Under the pieces are notes generated by a model. The model had not been told where the DNA came from. It did no database searches and saw nothing but the letters and a program-made list of their open reading frames with translations. This document shows, one piece after another, positions 53,270 to 64,000 of a DNA stretch of 64,000 bases. Within the stretch, counting starts at the first letter, position 1; each line of letters opens with the position of its first letter. This DNA comes from Rhynchopus euleeides (Eukaryota; Euglenozoa; Diplonemea; Diplonemida; Diplonemidae). The position numbers and the translations under genes were made by a program. Location of the stretch: NCBI GenBank assembly GCA_963210315.1, contig OY723272.1:248001-312000 (forward strand), written 5' to 3'.

Positions 53270-55430
53270 GGGGGGGGTGGGTCGGGAGGTGCCACTGTTT
53301 CGGTTTCTCCTGTGATCCCCCTCTTCCCATCCTCTCCCCCCGTGCACGGGGGGAGGCAGCATCGCCTAATGTCGTCGTTTCAATCTTGCTGCAGAGTCGT
53401 GCCGCCCCCACAGATCAACGGAGCTGTGTGTTGTGACCAGAGAGCTGCACCGCGATGAAGGGATGTTTGTGCAAAAAAAATCCGAGTCAAAAAAAAACGC
53501 ACAAACATTGGGGAAAAGAGGGGTGCTGTGTGTTGTGTGGTGGTGACCTGTCCTCAGACAGTCGAGATGGATGGATGATGGGTGTGGCGCATTCATATAG
53601 CCGGGTTGCTTCAAGGGGGTAGTGCTCCATTCTTCTGAGAGCAGCGAATTTCATATTCGAAGGGCGCGAGAGGGGGTATTGAAATAGAAGGAGAAGAAAG
53701 CACAAGGCTGATCTCCCTTCACTCGTTATGTAGGCTGTATCTCGGGCGAGCGGGGGGCTGGGAGATGGGACCTGGGGGCGGTTTCCCGAGAAAGGAAGAG
53801 CGGGTGGTGATAGGTAAGTTCAAAGACAAACGATGTTCTCGACCCATGTTCAAAACTCCAGAAAGGGGGAGAGAGGGGGGGGGGGTCAGCAGGTGGGGAA
53901 ACCAGCAGAGGTTGTGTTCCACCAGGGGTGGTGGGGGGAGGGCCCTATCATGACATCTGCCTGCCCATGCAAAACAAGATGCAGAAAAAAATACTTGCTT
54001 CTGTCCCGAGATCTAAGCAGACTGATCATCTCCTGTATCCGAATTATGTGTGGGAAAACGAGGGTTTTGTTTTGTTGGCCATGTAGACACGCCGCGGCTC
54101 ATCCAGATGTCACATCTGGGTCCAGGAACACCGGTTTTTGGCCTCAGGAAGTCGAAAAATATGTGTGGAAATTTTTATTCCTGACCAGGATCCCCTAAAA
54201 GCCCGATTTCCCCTGTTTACACATGGGGGATTTCTTGCAACGCCCGCTCGTGTGCTGAGTGTGTTATCCGCGACGTGGACGCGGTCGCCCTCTTCCTCCC
54301 AGAAGCCACTGATCTTCCTCATCCAACTTCACCTCTGGATGTACGCGGCACGTGCTTGGGTTGTCCTGTCGCAGTGCAGCAGAAGGTCCCCTGTGCACTG
54401 CTGCCCAAGCCATTTCGGCTGCACGGAATACGCCACGCAGAGTAACGTGGTATCGCGTGACCAGCTCGTGAGGCTTGTGCCCCGAATCGAATCGATAGGC
54501 TGCGAGCTGCATTGCCTCGGTCAGTTGATGTCCTTGTGTGTGCATTTTTGTGCACAACAGTCCCTTGGGTATCTGCAGCGCAGGTGCCTGCACTGGACCA
54601 GGACTCCTGATTTGCCTCTGGCACTTGTGATCGGAACGGATGCGGCGACATGCCACGGTGCCTATGAATAGCCATGCCGGCACGAAAGTACGTTCACGAC
54701 GGTTGATTACCATTGCTGCACTCTGTCAGAACCAAGGGTCGCAGCTCACCTGAACGCCCACCAGGCCCCCCAACAGGGGGTGAAACCAAAGGGTCCCCCC
54801 TGGGGTTTTTTAACCCAAAATTTTCGAATTCGACATGTCCCCGGGATTTCCACTATGTCGCAGATTTCGACCATTGGGTCAAGAAAACCTAAAAATCTAG
54901 GGGGGAGGTGCTGAAGGATTGCACTGAAAATTTTATCTAACTCGGTCAAAATTCCAGGCACAGGGTTTTGAGATTTTCTTTTTGGAGGACCGCCTGCCAG
55001 TGGAGGGGGCACACAAATCCGCAAACTTTGGGGCAAGGAATGGGGACAAGGTCTATTGGTGCCACTTCGGGGAACCAGGGTGCACGGGCCCCGTAAACCC
55101 GCAAGCTCATGCGGTCCAGAGGCATCAGAACCACTGCCGAAGCCCGCCGCGCATTCCCTTCCCCACCACCACCGCCCCAGACAAAGCTCACCGTAGACCT
55201 GTGACATCCACCAACAGGGCCAATATCTTCGGCTGGTGTCAATATAATGACGACGTCGGATGCTTTCATCTGCTCACGGAATGCCTCAAGAGGATGGGCC
55301 ACAGCCAGGCGCTCCCCGGCCTTCCTTCAACGAAGTGATCCGGGCCAGGGCACGCAGCAGTGACCAGCGCGCCCCTGGTGGACCAAATAGCCCCGCAGAG
55401 CCCCTGCAAACAGCATTTTTAGGAAAAGTT
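53270..55430. other. Gene-free stretch
   Basis: About 2.1 kb. ORFs at 54138-54671 (177 codons) and 54982-55338 (118 codons, with a Cys/His cluster YWCHFGEPGC...HAVQRHQNHC) have no recognised family; the latter might be a remnant of a zinc-finger transposon protein. Nothing else defined. Confidence 0.4.
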
Positions 55431-55457
55431 GAATAGACGTACTACGTACGTCTATTC
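55431..55457. repeat. Perfect hairpin with 11-base arms
   Basis: GAATAGACGTA pairs with TACGTCTATTC around CTACG. Related words (GAATAGTAGTACTTAGTACG) follow near 55515, so it may be one end of a decayed element. Confidence 0.5.
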
Positions 55458-55686
55458 GCTCGCAAAGTATTTTATACTATTTTGGCTAGGTCGATTTAGG
55501 CCCGCCCGTTCGCCGAATAGTAGTACTTAGTACGTTTATTTGACCCCCCCCTATAATGAATTTTCCCAGCCCAGGCCGATTACGGTTTTCTCAAGGGAAA
55601 ATCTATATGAGCGATGGCCCATCCTGCATTTTCAACCCCCGGTGCCCCTGGCAAAATAAAAAGAATCTGTGCCAGAATGAAGTACC

Positions 55687-56066
55687 GTATTCGGAAAAAT
55701 ACTGGAACGGAAAAATGCTGGAACGGATTTTTTCTGGAACGGAAAATAACTGGAACAAACCCGAGTTTTCGAAACTTGGAACATTATTCCGTTCCAGTAT
55801 TTTTCCGTTCCAGAAATAGAATATGGGGGAAATTGGCGGGTACTTGTCAGTTTTTCGGGCACATGTCCGAAATCCCACCTCACCCCACCCCATGCCATGG
55901 TGGAGGATGGTGGGCCAGCATACCCTTGGGAAAGTACCCGACTCCCAGAAAACGGCCAAGTCCGCGCAGACCCCCCAGAACAATTCTGGAACGGAAAATA
56001 ACTGGAACAAATGGGGTCTCGGCTGGAACTTGGAACATTATTCCGTTCCAGTATTTTTCCGAATAC
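55687..56066. mobile_element. MITE-like element with GTATTCGG ends
   Basis: The left end GTATTCGGAAAAATACTGGA and the right end, reverse complemented, are the same for about 25 bases. An internal word CTGGAACGGAAAATAACTGG occurs twice (55732 and 55986), suggesting nested copies. Non-coding. Confidence 0.75.
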
Positions 56067-56075
56067 CTACCCCCC

Positions 56076-56153
56076 CCCTTGTAATTGTCCGCCCCATTTT
56101 GGCATTTTTGGCCGATGCGGACAATTACTAGGTCAGGCGGACAATTACAAGGG
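56076..56153. mobile_element. 78-base MITE with CCCTTGTAATTGTCCGCC ends, copy A
   Basis: Perfect 18-base terminal inverted repeats around about 42 bases, which include another partial end (GCGGACAATTACTAGG). The same ends occur at 56357-56436. Confidence 0.75.
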
Positions 56154-56238
56154 ATTAGCCTGTACCACTGGCTGCAGCGTGCACACAACACAACAGAGGC
56201 ACATTCCATAGTGTTTGTGCGCTCTGTGTGGCCGGGGG

Positions 56239-56289
56239 CTCGCTACTCACCCCTACCACCCCCAGGGGGTGATAGGGGTGAGTAGCGAG
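56239..56289. repeat. Long near-perfect hairpin
   Basis: CTCGCTACTCACCCCTA and CACCCCC pair with GGGGGTG and TAGGGGTGAGTAGCGAG across a one-base loop with a small internal mismatch. Confidence 0.8.
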
Positions 56290-56356
56290 GGGTGATTAAG
56301 AGTCCCTTGTCACGCAGACCGACCACTCGCACTGCAGGCCTTAGTACCCAGTATAA

Positions 56357-56436
56357 CCCTTGTAATTGTCCGCCCCCCGAGGAGGCCCCGAGGCGGACAA
56401 TTACAAGGGGTTTGGGGGGGCGGACAATTACAAGGG
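56357..56436. mobile_element. MITE with CCCTTGTAATTGTCCGCC ends, copy B
   Basis: A left end at 56357, a right end at 56409 and a second right-type end at 56421-56436. It therefore looks like one short palindrome with an extra end attached. Confidence 0.7.
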
Positions 56437-56657
56437 TGGGGGTAGGTACGGTATAATATCGGGCTCTGAAGAGAAACTCCGCCAAAACAAAAGTAACGGT
56501 ACAAGTACCTGCGCAAAGCTGTGAAAAAAACGCAAAAAAAACACGACAAGGTAGTTTGGCCGCTTATGGAGGGGCTTTTAAAAAGTTGACATCCCAAACT
56601 GTTGTTCTCGCACATCCACGGGGGCCGTTAAAGAAGGGTGTACTGCAGCACATGCAA

Positions 56658-57338
56658 CACGGTGGGATCTTGTAAATTTTACATGTATAACTACAAGTAT
56701 ATACATGTATTATACATGTATAATACTTGCATGTCAACTATTATACATGTATAATACATGTATATGCCTGAAATATACATGTAAAATACATGTATATCAA
56801 GTAAAAATACATGTATAATACTTGCATGTCAACTATTATACATGCATTTTTACTTGATATACATGTATTTTACATGTATATTTCATGCATTTACATGTAT
56901 TTTACATGTATAATACTTGTCATGCAAGTATTATACATGTAAAATACTTGCATGACAAGTAAAATACATGTATAATACTTGCATGACAAGTAAAATACTT
57001 GCATGCAAGTAAAATACATGTATTTTACTTGCATGCAGGTATTTTACTTGTCATGCAAGTATTTTACATGTATAATACTTGCATGACAAGTATTATACAT
57101 GTATAATACATGTAAATGCATGAAATATACATGTAAAATACATGTATATCAAGTAAAAATACATGTATAATAGTTGACATGCAAGTATTATACATGTATT
57201 TTTACTTGATATACATGTATTTTACATGTATATTTCAGGCATATACATGTATTATACATGTATAATAGTTGACATGCATGTATTATACATGTATTATACT
57301 TGTAGTTATACATGTAAAATTTACAAGATCCCACCGTG
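56658..57338. mobile_element. 681-base near-perfect palindrome of TACATGTA-type words with CACGGTGG ends
   Basis: Starts CACGGTGGGATCTTGTAAAT and ends with its exact complement; the two halves mirror each other about position 56998. It is almost entirely built from self-complementary or paired words: TACATGTA, ACTTGCATGCAAGT, ACTTGTCATG. The flanks read ...GCAA and AAGG..., consistent with a 2-base AA duplication. The terminal CACGGTGG and 2-base duplication match the transposon at 49437-51780, suggesting the same mobilising enzyme. No coding sequence. Confidence 0.85.
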
Positions 57339-58114
57339 AAGGGGAAGTTGCCCCCCCCCCCCCACCAGGTAGTTGCGTTTCACTACGCCTGAGAGCAGCA
57401 GGAATACGCGCGCGGCGGGGGGGGGGGGGGGGGGTGTGGGACAAATGAAACTTGCCAGGGAAACACCAACAAAAAAGAAGACAAGCCCTACTTGAGAGGG
57501 GAGCCCCTGTCTGATTATTCGGAACTTTCAGGGATTCTCGGGGGAAATCCTCCCCCCCCCCCCTCCCCTCCTCGAGAGCAAACGGCAAACCAGACGTTGT
57601 TTGAACGATTTATTTGACCGTGTCTCTCAACAGCCCTCCCGGTGAGAGGAGCTGCGTCCGTTCCGAGTTCGCCTGGCCACACGGTGGCACTGTATGCCAC
57701 CTTCTCCTATTCCGTTGGTCGCCTATGGTACATTATTTTTTGTGCTCGGCGTAAAATCCCGAGAGTCTTCGACACCTGCTCCATTGGTGAAACGCACACA
57801 CCTCGACCTGTGATGAGGTGAGATGTGGCTCTGCAATTACGGCACTACCGCGTGCCGTAAAATCAAATCGGACCTGTGTTCTCTGTGTTACATTTCTTCC
57901 TTCATTGCATGAGGCTGCGCAAAAAAAAATAGACTAAGAGGGTGGGGAACTATCGGACAGGGTGCATTGCGAACATCAATCCGGCGCTGGGAGAAAAACG
58001 CACGACTATCTCGCGATACGAAGAGCCAAACGCATCTCTGAAGAGTTATCTTCACACGATATGACCGCAGGCTGTGTTGTCGGGAATTTTGTGGTCTGGC
58101 CCCGTTACGTTCCT
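57339..58114. other. Gene-free spacer
   Basis: Long C and G runs (57350-57363 and 57417-57434), then ordinary sequence with no supported gene. Confidence 0.45.
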
Positions 58115-61100
58115 GGGCTAAATTTCTTAGGTGGGGTAATACCGCCTTGGCGAATTCACAGCGTCTCCCAAAAACGAAGAACAACGCCCCAAAAATTCAC
58201 AAAAATTCACAAAAACCGCGCTGCTATTTTTTGCGATTTTTTGTGAAATGGTTTCCAATTGTGCTATTTTTTGTGCGCGGGTACGGTTCCCTCGCCGAGG
58301 CGCGGTGCCGGCACGCTAATCCAACTTTAATAATATTTTTTGTGATTTTTTGTGAAATGGTTCGCGATTGTGCGATTTTTTGTGAAATGGTTTGAGAGCG
58401 TGTGATTTTTTGCGAAGCCTGATATTTTTTATGACGCTTTGCTATTTTTTGCCGATGATGCGACGCTGATTTCGCAGGTGGATGAGGCGTCGGTGCAACA
58501 AGCTGTGGATGTCGTGGCTGGCTTCTGCGAGATGACCGGTATGGCGCTGAACGTCAAGAAGACGATCGCGATGGGTATACCTAAGGGCTCCTCTGCAGTC
58601 CGCAGAAAGCGCCCCTACATAGGCACCCTGGGGATAGGCGACGCCACGTTCCCTACGAAGAAGGCCGCCCCGATCCTTGGGGCAAAGGCCTGCATCTCGG
58701 ACAAGCTGAGGGAGAGGCGCAACAACGCCAAGCTCGGTTCGTGCGAGCAGCTCCTGCACCGCCTACCGTCCTCTCCGCTGGGCACCAGACAGCGGGGTGA
58801 GATTGTTGCAAGCAACGTGGTGTCGCGCACGATCCACGGAGGATCCTACGCGCCGGTGTCTGACACGGCGATGAAACGGCATAGGAGCAAGCTGACGACC
58901 GGGATCATCGGTGTGAAGCACCCGTCGCGAAGTGTCGGTGCAACGCTCTCCATCATCAACAAGAGCCACCTCACCGACCCCGCGACTGCGAATGCCTACA
59001 CCATCCTCCGCACCCTCTTCGACACGTGCTCGCGGAGGCCTGGGCTGGTGAGTCGCCTGAACTCCATCAAGGAGAAGTACGAGGACCACGACACGCTATC
59101 CCCGAAAGATGCCCTCGGCCCAGTCGGTATTGCGCTGCATACTGCCCTGCCCGCGGCGGGCCTTGACTGGGGCGACAACATTCTTGATTGCGCGCTGGGA
59201 GAGATGAACTTGGTGCAGGAAGACCGCTCATCCCGCAACCACGCCCTGCGAGAGCAACTGCGCCGGCACGCCTGGCGGAAGCTCGCCGAATTTCGCCCCT
59301 CCTTCGCTGGGATCGAGAATGGTGTTGACTACCTCAGGACGAATGAGCTGCGCCTCACCACCAAAAACCCCATGATGGCCCACGCTCTGACGGTGATTCT
59401 CATCGGAGGCATCTTCTTCGCGACGCGCTGGGGCCGCAACAACGCCTACGTCTCTGGTGGTGAAAGGGATGATGCCTCAGACGCGCTCTCCCCCCCTCCA
59501 GACCCGTCCGATGAGGGCGCGGCGACACAGGAAGAGTGCGAGGAGGATGAAGAAGCCGAGGAGTATGAGGAAGCGGAGTCGGATGACGCTGCCTCGGAAG
59601 CCGATGACGACCCTGATGCTGCCTCCCCCCATGCTGAGAACGCAGATCCCCCTCCTGAGAAATGCGTACACTGTGCGGACGTGCTGGACGACACACCAGA
59701 CCACCTCTGGTGGGTGTGCAGTGCCTTCGACTGTGTCCGGTCTGAGCCCCAATTCGCGCCTCTACTTGCCGCGGACCGCTCTGACTGGCCCCCGTGCCTT
59801 GCGCGCTATGGCGTCGTGCCGGAGGGATTCGACGTCGACGTGACGCTGCTCCACACGCTGATGGGTCGCATTGTGCTGAAGCGTTGGGAACTGGAGGCTA
59901 AGAGCCGTGGTGCAAAGCCCCTCGTCCACCCCTGGACAGCCGCCCTCTCGCTGCCTGCGGAACCTCATGACTTTGACTTCTCCCGCATCCCCGATGTACC
60001 TCCGGGCGAACGGATCTGGAAGAAGGCTGACATTGCGCTCCTGCGTGCCTTCACTGGTTGGCTGAAGGCCCTGCGCTGGACGGATAGGGGCGTAGTGTCG
60101 AACATTGAGCTCGCTCTCGACTTCGAGGTGTACACAGGCATGCAGCTCCCCCGGGCGACGGAAGGGACCAGCGACCTCCCCCTCCCGCCACTCAGGGAGC
60201 GTGGACGTGTCCTATGGACGTTGATGAAGCACATGATGCAACTCTGCCAACGCACACAACTCGGTAAGCCGTGGCCTGCCGAGCGGCAGGACCGAGTGGG
60301 GTGCCTCTCCTCCGTCGGCGCAGGGGAAGTATGGGGTGGCGTCGTCCCCAGACCCATCTTTGCCGGTGGCGCTGAGACGATCACCGCCATTGAGAACAGC
60401 GCCAAACGTGCCGCGCGGGTCCAGAAGGGCGACCTGACCTGGGGTAGTGACGTATACCCAGACTACACCGGGATTAACAGAGCGGGGCGTGCCGCAGCGT
60501 GGGAAACCCCCGGGCCTGGACCGACCCGTAGCGCCTCTCCAGTGCTTGTACCTGATCACCTGGCCATACACGACAAAACGCGGGTCTGCAACGCGCACTC
60601 AAAACCTAGGTGCGACCTCTGCGAAGGCCAGGAGCGCAACTACCAGACGCATCTGGAAGCGTGCTGTCGCGCGCACCACTCGCATGACGACGGCCTGTCT
60701 GTACGGTGCTGCAAGAAGCACAAGATGACGAGGTGTGGTGCATGCACCAAGGCGGAAACCTGCTGCGAGGCGGGCCACCACGAACCCCCCACTGACGAGG
60801 ACAGCGAGATGTGCTCTGCTGATGATGACGGCAGCGGCGATGGGCACTCCGCGGGTGGCCCCTCGAACGGCGGCGACGAGGAGGTGGACTCCTGCGACGA
60901 CAACGACGCGGATGGGGACAGTCCCCCTGCCGCTGGGGGCGGAGACGGGGATTCCGGCCTCAGCGAGCGCGACGAGGCCGCCGACGCGCCCTCGGCGGCC
61001 GCCGACGATGATGATGATGGACCCCCATCTGAGGGATGTGAGACCGCACTGGGACAGGTTGCCACTGAGGGCGCCGCCAGTTATGTTTATGAGAGTGGCC

Positions 61101-62868
61101 CAGTGCCAGAGAGGGTGGAGCCCCTCTGTTCAGATGTGTCTTGTCCTGGTGTGGACGAGGTTGTGGCATGCTGCGACCTCGAGCTACCGCCAGCCCCTTC
61201 TCTCTCTTCCCTGCCTCTTCCTAGCTTGCTTAAGAGGCTGGCTGACGTGCGGGACGTGGCTGATGCCGCGCCTTTCAACAAAAGACAAGCTACCTGCACC
61301 GTAGTCAGCTCCTTGAGTGGCCCTTGTCCTGATATCTCGTCGCTTAGACCTTTCCCCAACGTGGCATCCCCTCACCCTTTGCCGGAGAACACCCCACCTC
61401 CCTTTCGTCTTGTCACTGGCCCGGGTACACAGACAACCGGCGGGCTCGGCAAATCAACAAAGGTGCTTTCATCAAAGCGCACTGCCCAGTCGTCGCAGTC
61501 TGAACCTGGATTCACCTTCCTGCCCCCTCATGTCCCATCTGCCGCAAAGAGAGAGGCGGATGCCCTTGGCGCGCCCGACATCCCGCCACCGGGAAAAACG
61601 CTTGCAACTTGCGAAACGGTTAGCGCCTTGGACATCCGGCCTTTCCCAGGCTTACTTCCCCTACCCCTCTGCAAGGGTACTCATTGCCCCTCGTTCCTCT
61701 CACCCCGCCCCCTGGGCGCCCCTGTCTCGAAAGCAAAGGCCGTTGGGCAATCTGACTCGAAACCTCCAGCAGTGGCTACCGGCTTCCTGTTTGATGCGCC
61801 AAGCAGGCCACTCACTACAGCTAAAGTCAAGGCATGGAGGTGGTTACTTCCCCCTTGCGCGATTGATCCCATTCCCCACAAGGTTCGTCTGTCGAAGATC
61901 CATCGGCAGAAACGTTTCCGAGCCCGGGCTTTCCCTTTTGACCCCCCCCCCGCCAGATCAGGCGTTCATCAGACTTCCTTCCCAGTAAGTGGAAGGTCCC
62001 GCGCTATTTTCAACGCGCGGCCGAGGTATCACCCTCCGAGCTTCATTCGGTGGAGCCTCCGACCTTCAGTGTTCACGTGTCTTTCCCTATTTTAACAAAA
62101 GAAAGGAGCAGATCGCGCCCGTGTGGTGTGACTTAGTAAAAGACTTGGATAGCGTATCAGTTCTCGTGCGTCGTCTTTCGTAGACGTTCTGTACGATGCG
62201 GATCCGCTAATCCAACATAGCAAACTATTTTTTGCGATTTTTTGTGAAATGGTTTGAGACCCGAAGGGGGTCGGGTACCCCCCCTCTGTCCCCAGCACCA
62301 AGGGGGGTAGGGTAGGTCCCAGACACCCCAGGGCAAGGATTTGCCTTGCAGTTCGCCACTGCTTGCCGTTTCGTGGATCTCCACGACCTGTGCCGCGCAC
62401 CTTCGTTAGAGCAGCGACCTCAGGGGTGGGAGATGGCGTGACCGTTGTGAGATCCAAGACGGACGCTGACACACACGGCCAATGTGCGTTGGTCCACTGC
62501 CGAGGAACCCTGAGGCAGCACTTCCTGCAGTGGCTGCAGGGTGGCACGGCCCCGGGCCGTGTTTCCCCAGCTGGCGCAGCAGATACAATGCGTACCTTCA
62601 GGAGGAGTTGGGCATCACGTCCACCACCCTTTTTCCATAAACCCAAACCACTGCATCCGCCATTAGTGCCCAAGTGCCAGCACCGCCCAAAACGCAAGAA
62701 GGCGCAGAAAGTCGCAAAAAGTCACAAAAAGTCGCAGAAGTCGCAAAAAATCACAAAAATTCACAAATTTTGCACTGCGAAATTTTGCTATTTTTTGTGA
62801 AATTTTGTGAAATGGTTTGAGATGGTGTGAATTCGACCAGGCGGTATTACCCCATTAGGGCTAAATTT
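58115..62868 (+). mobile_element. Composite element bounded by inverted repeats, containing a truncated reverse transcriptase gene
   Basis: TGGGGTAATACCGCC at 58132-58146 is matched by its complement at 62840-62854, and similarity continues inward (CGAATTCACA). GGGCTAAATTT occurs just outside both ends in direct orientation (58115 and 62858), a possible 11-base target duplication. Inside each end lie many TTTTTTGTGAAATGGTT words. A direct repeat (CGCTAATCCAAC followed by ATTTTTTG and TTGTGAAATGGTT) flanks the ORF at about 58313-58369 and 62204-62260. Inverted ends with a retrotransposon-type ORF are unusual; capture of a LINE fragment by a DNA transposon is one reading. Confidence 0.65.
58439..62095 (+). 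pseudogene. 5'-truncated non-LTR retrotransposon polyprotein (reverse transcriptase from motif C onward)
   Basis: About 1,218 codons open. The first residues are LLFFADDATLI, the catalytic YADD-type motif of the palm; the fingers and earlier palm motifs are absent, and the frame closes at 58403 in TTTTTTG-repeat sequence. Downstream come a thumb-like region (KLTTGIIGVKHPSRS), the phrase INKSHLTDP seen in LINE-type proteins, an acidic stretch, and a zinc-binding CVHC...DTPDHLWWVC at about 408-426, as in the C-terminal finger of non-LTR polyproteins. A second Cys/His-rich block (CDLC...CCRAHH...CCKKH...CGAC, about 722-785) and a Pro-rich tail with imperfect internal repeats (ATCTVVSSL / ATCETVSAL with RPFP) follow. 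It is unlikely to be an active polymerase. There is no ATG at the start; TTG begins the listed frame. Confidence 0.75.
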
Positions 62869-64000
62869 GCACCACCAAGACCAGCTTGGCCATCCCATGG
62901 TTCGAACATGGGAATAAAAGGCAAAAATGATTTGCGGGGAGGTAGGGCACGCACCGCCTGGCTTCCAATTACACAAATACAGTCATCACAAGGCCGATTT
63001 GTGGTAAGTCTCCCATGTGTCACCACAGGGTAATCTATAACACGCCCGAAACAGCTGGGTTTGGAAGCGAGCAAACGCTGTCCTCCCTGGAGTTTGGGGG
63101 CCCCTGTAGCACGCTGTGGAAGGAGACTGTTGGCCTGTGCAGTAGTAGTATCTCACAGGTGAGCGGGGAAGATACTCCCTAGCATGCACCTCAGCATCAC
63201 GCACACACTGAACACAACCCAGCACCTATGCAATGTTCTGTCCTTTTTTAACACAACGGATGGGGGGGGGGGGGATTTTTACTTGTCCCACCCGAGAACG
63301 CCCACCCCCCACCTCACCGGCGCCGCATTTTTTTTCGCCGTTCCTTAACCCCTCTCACCTGTGCCCTTCGCTGCAAAAAGCTCCCCCATCCGCCCCCACC
63401 CCCCCCCCCCCCGCTTTTGCACTAAACGCCTTGCGACCTGTCGGATGATGTAATACTTCCGTGATGATTCCATATTATTAGATTCATCACCGAGCCAGGT
63501 CGCCTCCAGACACATCCACCTTCACACAGAACGGTCAGCACATTGCAGGCATGCCTGAGAAAGAAGAGGGGATGCTGGGGGAAGGAAACAGAGAGGGGGT
63601 GCAGAGAGAGAGGGAGTGGCGGTAACACCTTCCCCCGTCCTCCAAATTTTCTTGCGATTACGTTGTGTGGGTGATGGGGGGGGGGGGGGGGAGAGGGGCG
63701 CTCGAGGGCATTTTTAAATGTGCCCTGTGGACTGCGCCCCCCCCCCCCCCCCCCCCCACGCCCTCCACCTTGTTTGGTGTGCTTCGTAGTCAGTTCTATG
63801 GTGTTGTTTCCTTCAGTATCGCAAGGAGGAGGGACGGGGTATTGTGGTTGCCCCCCCCCCCCCCAACTTTTCCGCACAGGTGCCCCCTGTCCCGCCCCAC
63901 ATTTGGGAATCCCCTCGCGCCGCGTTTGGCAGGCAGGCAAATATACTGATCGTCGCGCGGCATTTTTTTTTCCCACAATTTTATTTTGGCGGACTCTGGG
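62869..64000. other. Gene-free right end of the window
   Basis: A hairpin CCCATG/CATGGG around GTTCGAA lies at about 62894-62912. Several long G and C runs (63261-63272, 63398-63412, 63677-63690, 63739-63757 and 63850-63863) and low-complexity ORFs follow. No gene supported. Confidence 0.45.

Noticed and set aside
62894..62912. GGTTCGAA word as a tRNA T loop
   Set aside because: It lies in a simple CCCATG/CATGGG hairpin, the base after the loop is wrong for a T arm, and no D or anticodon arm is present.
49437..64000. CRISPR array or phage-type defence system
   Set aside because: The repeats are eukaryotic satellites and MITEs without regular spacers, and no cas-like or other prokaryotic genes are present.

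Overview
The window looks like nuclear DNA from a GC-rich unicellular eukaryote that I cannot name. The evidence is a 136-base GT-AG intron inside a coiled-coil gene, a NIMA-related (NEK) kinase, three intronless ABCC-type ABC transporters of about 1,700 residues, a fragment of a non-LTR reverse transcriptase, and abundant satellite and inverted-repeat DNA. I see no operons, no rRNA and no convincing tRNA. All recognisable host genes lie on the minus strand.

Layout. 1-2917: coiled-coil protein gene whose 3' part runs off the left edge. 2918-10884: gene-poor and repeat-rich, with a TIR-bounded element of ~380-base repeats, an AACCGGTT minisatellite and two copies of a small structured A-tailed repeat. 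10885-40876: three paralogous ABCC transporter genes. The first and second are separated by a very uniform 18-copy satellite of 377-base units; the second and third by about 2.7 kb with another structured repeat. 40877-43164: two 99% identical 360-base copies of a strongly structured, non-coding-looking sequence. 43165-45099: NEK kinase with a C-terminal coiled coil. 45100-57340: mostly mobile and palindromic DNA, including a second ~380-base-repeat element interrupted by a CACGGTGG-ended transposon with broken cargo genes, several nested MITE-like inverted repeats and a 681-base near-perfect palindrome. 58115-62868: a composite element bounded by inverted repeats whose long ORF starts at the FADD motif of a reverse transcriptase. 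62869-64000: no gene seen.

How it fits together. The transporters appear to be an expanded export or detoxification family. Their nucleotide-binding domains are almost identical, while their membrane domains differ, as expected if gene conversion homogenises the motor and lets the substrate path diverge. Their most surprising property is a CAP-Gly-like (microtubule plus-end type) domain in the N-terminal cytosolic stretch of all three copies. Together with the coiled-coil protein and the NEK kinase this hints at a cytoskeletal theme, but that link is inference only. The non-genic sequence is dominated by inverted repeats of many unrelated families, several with readable insertion footprints.
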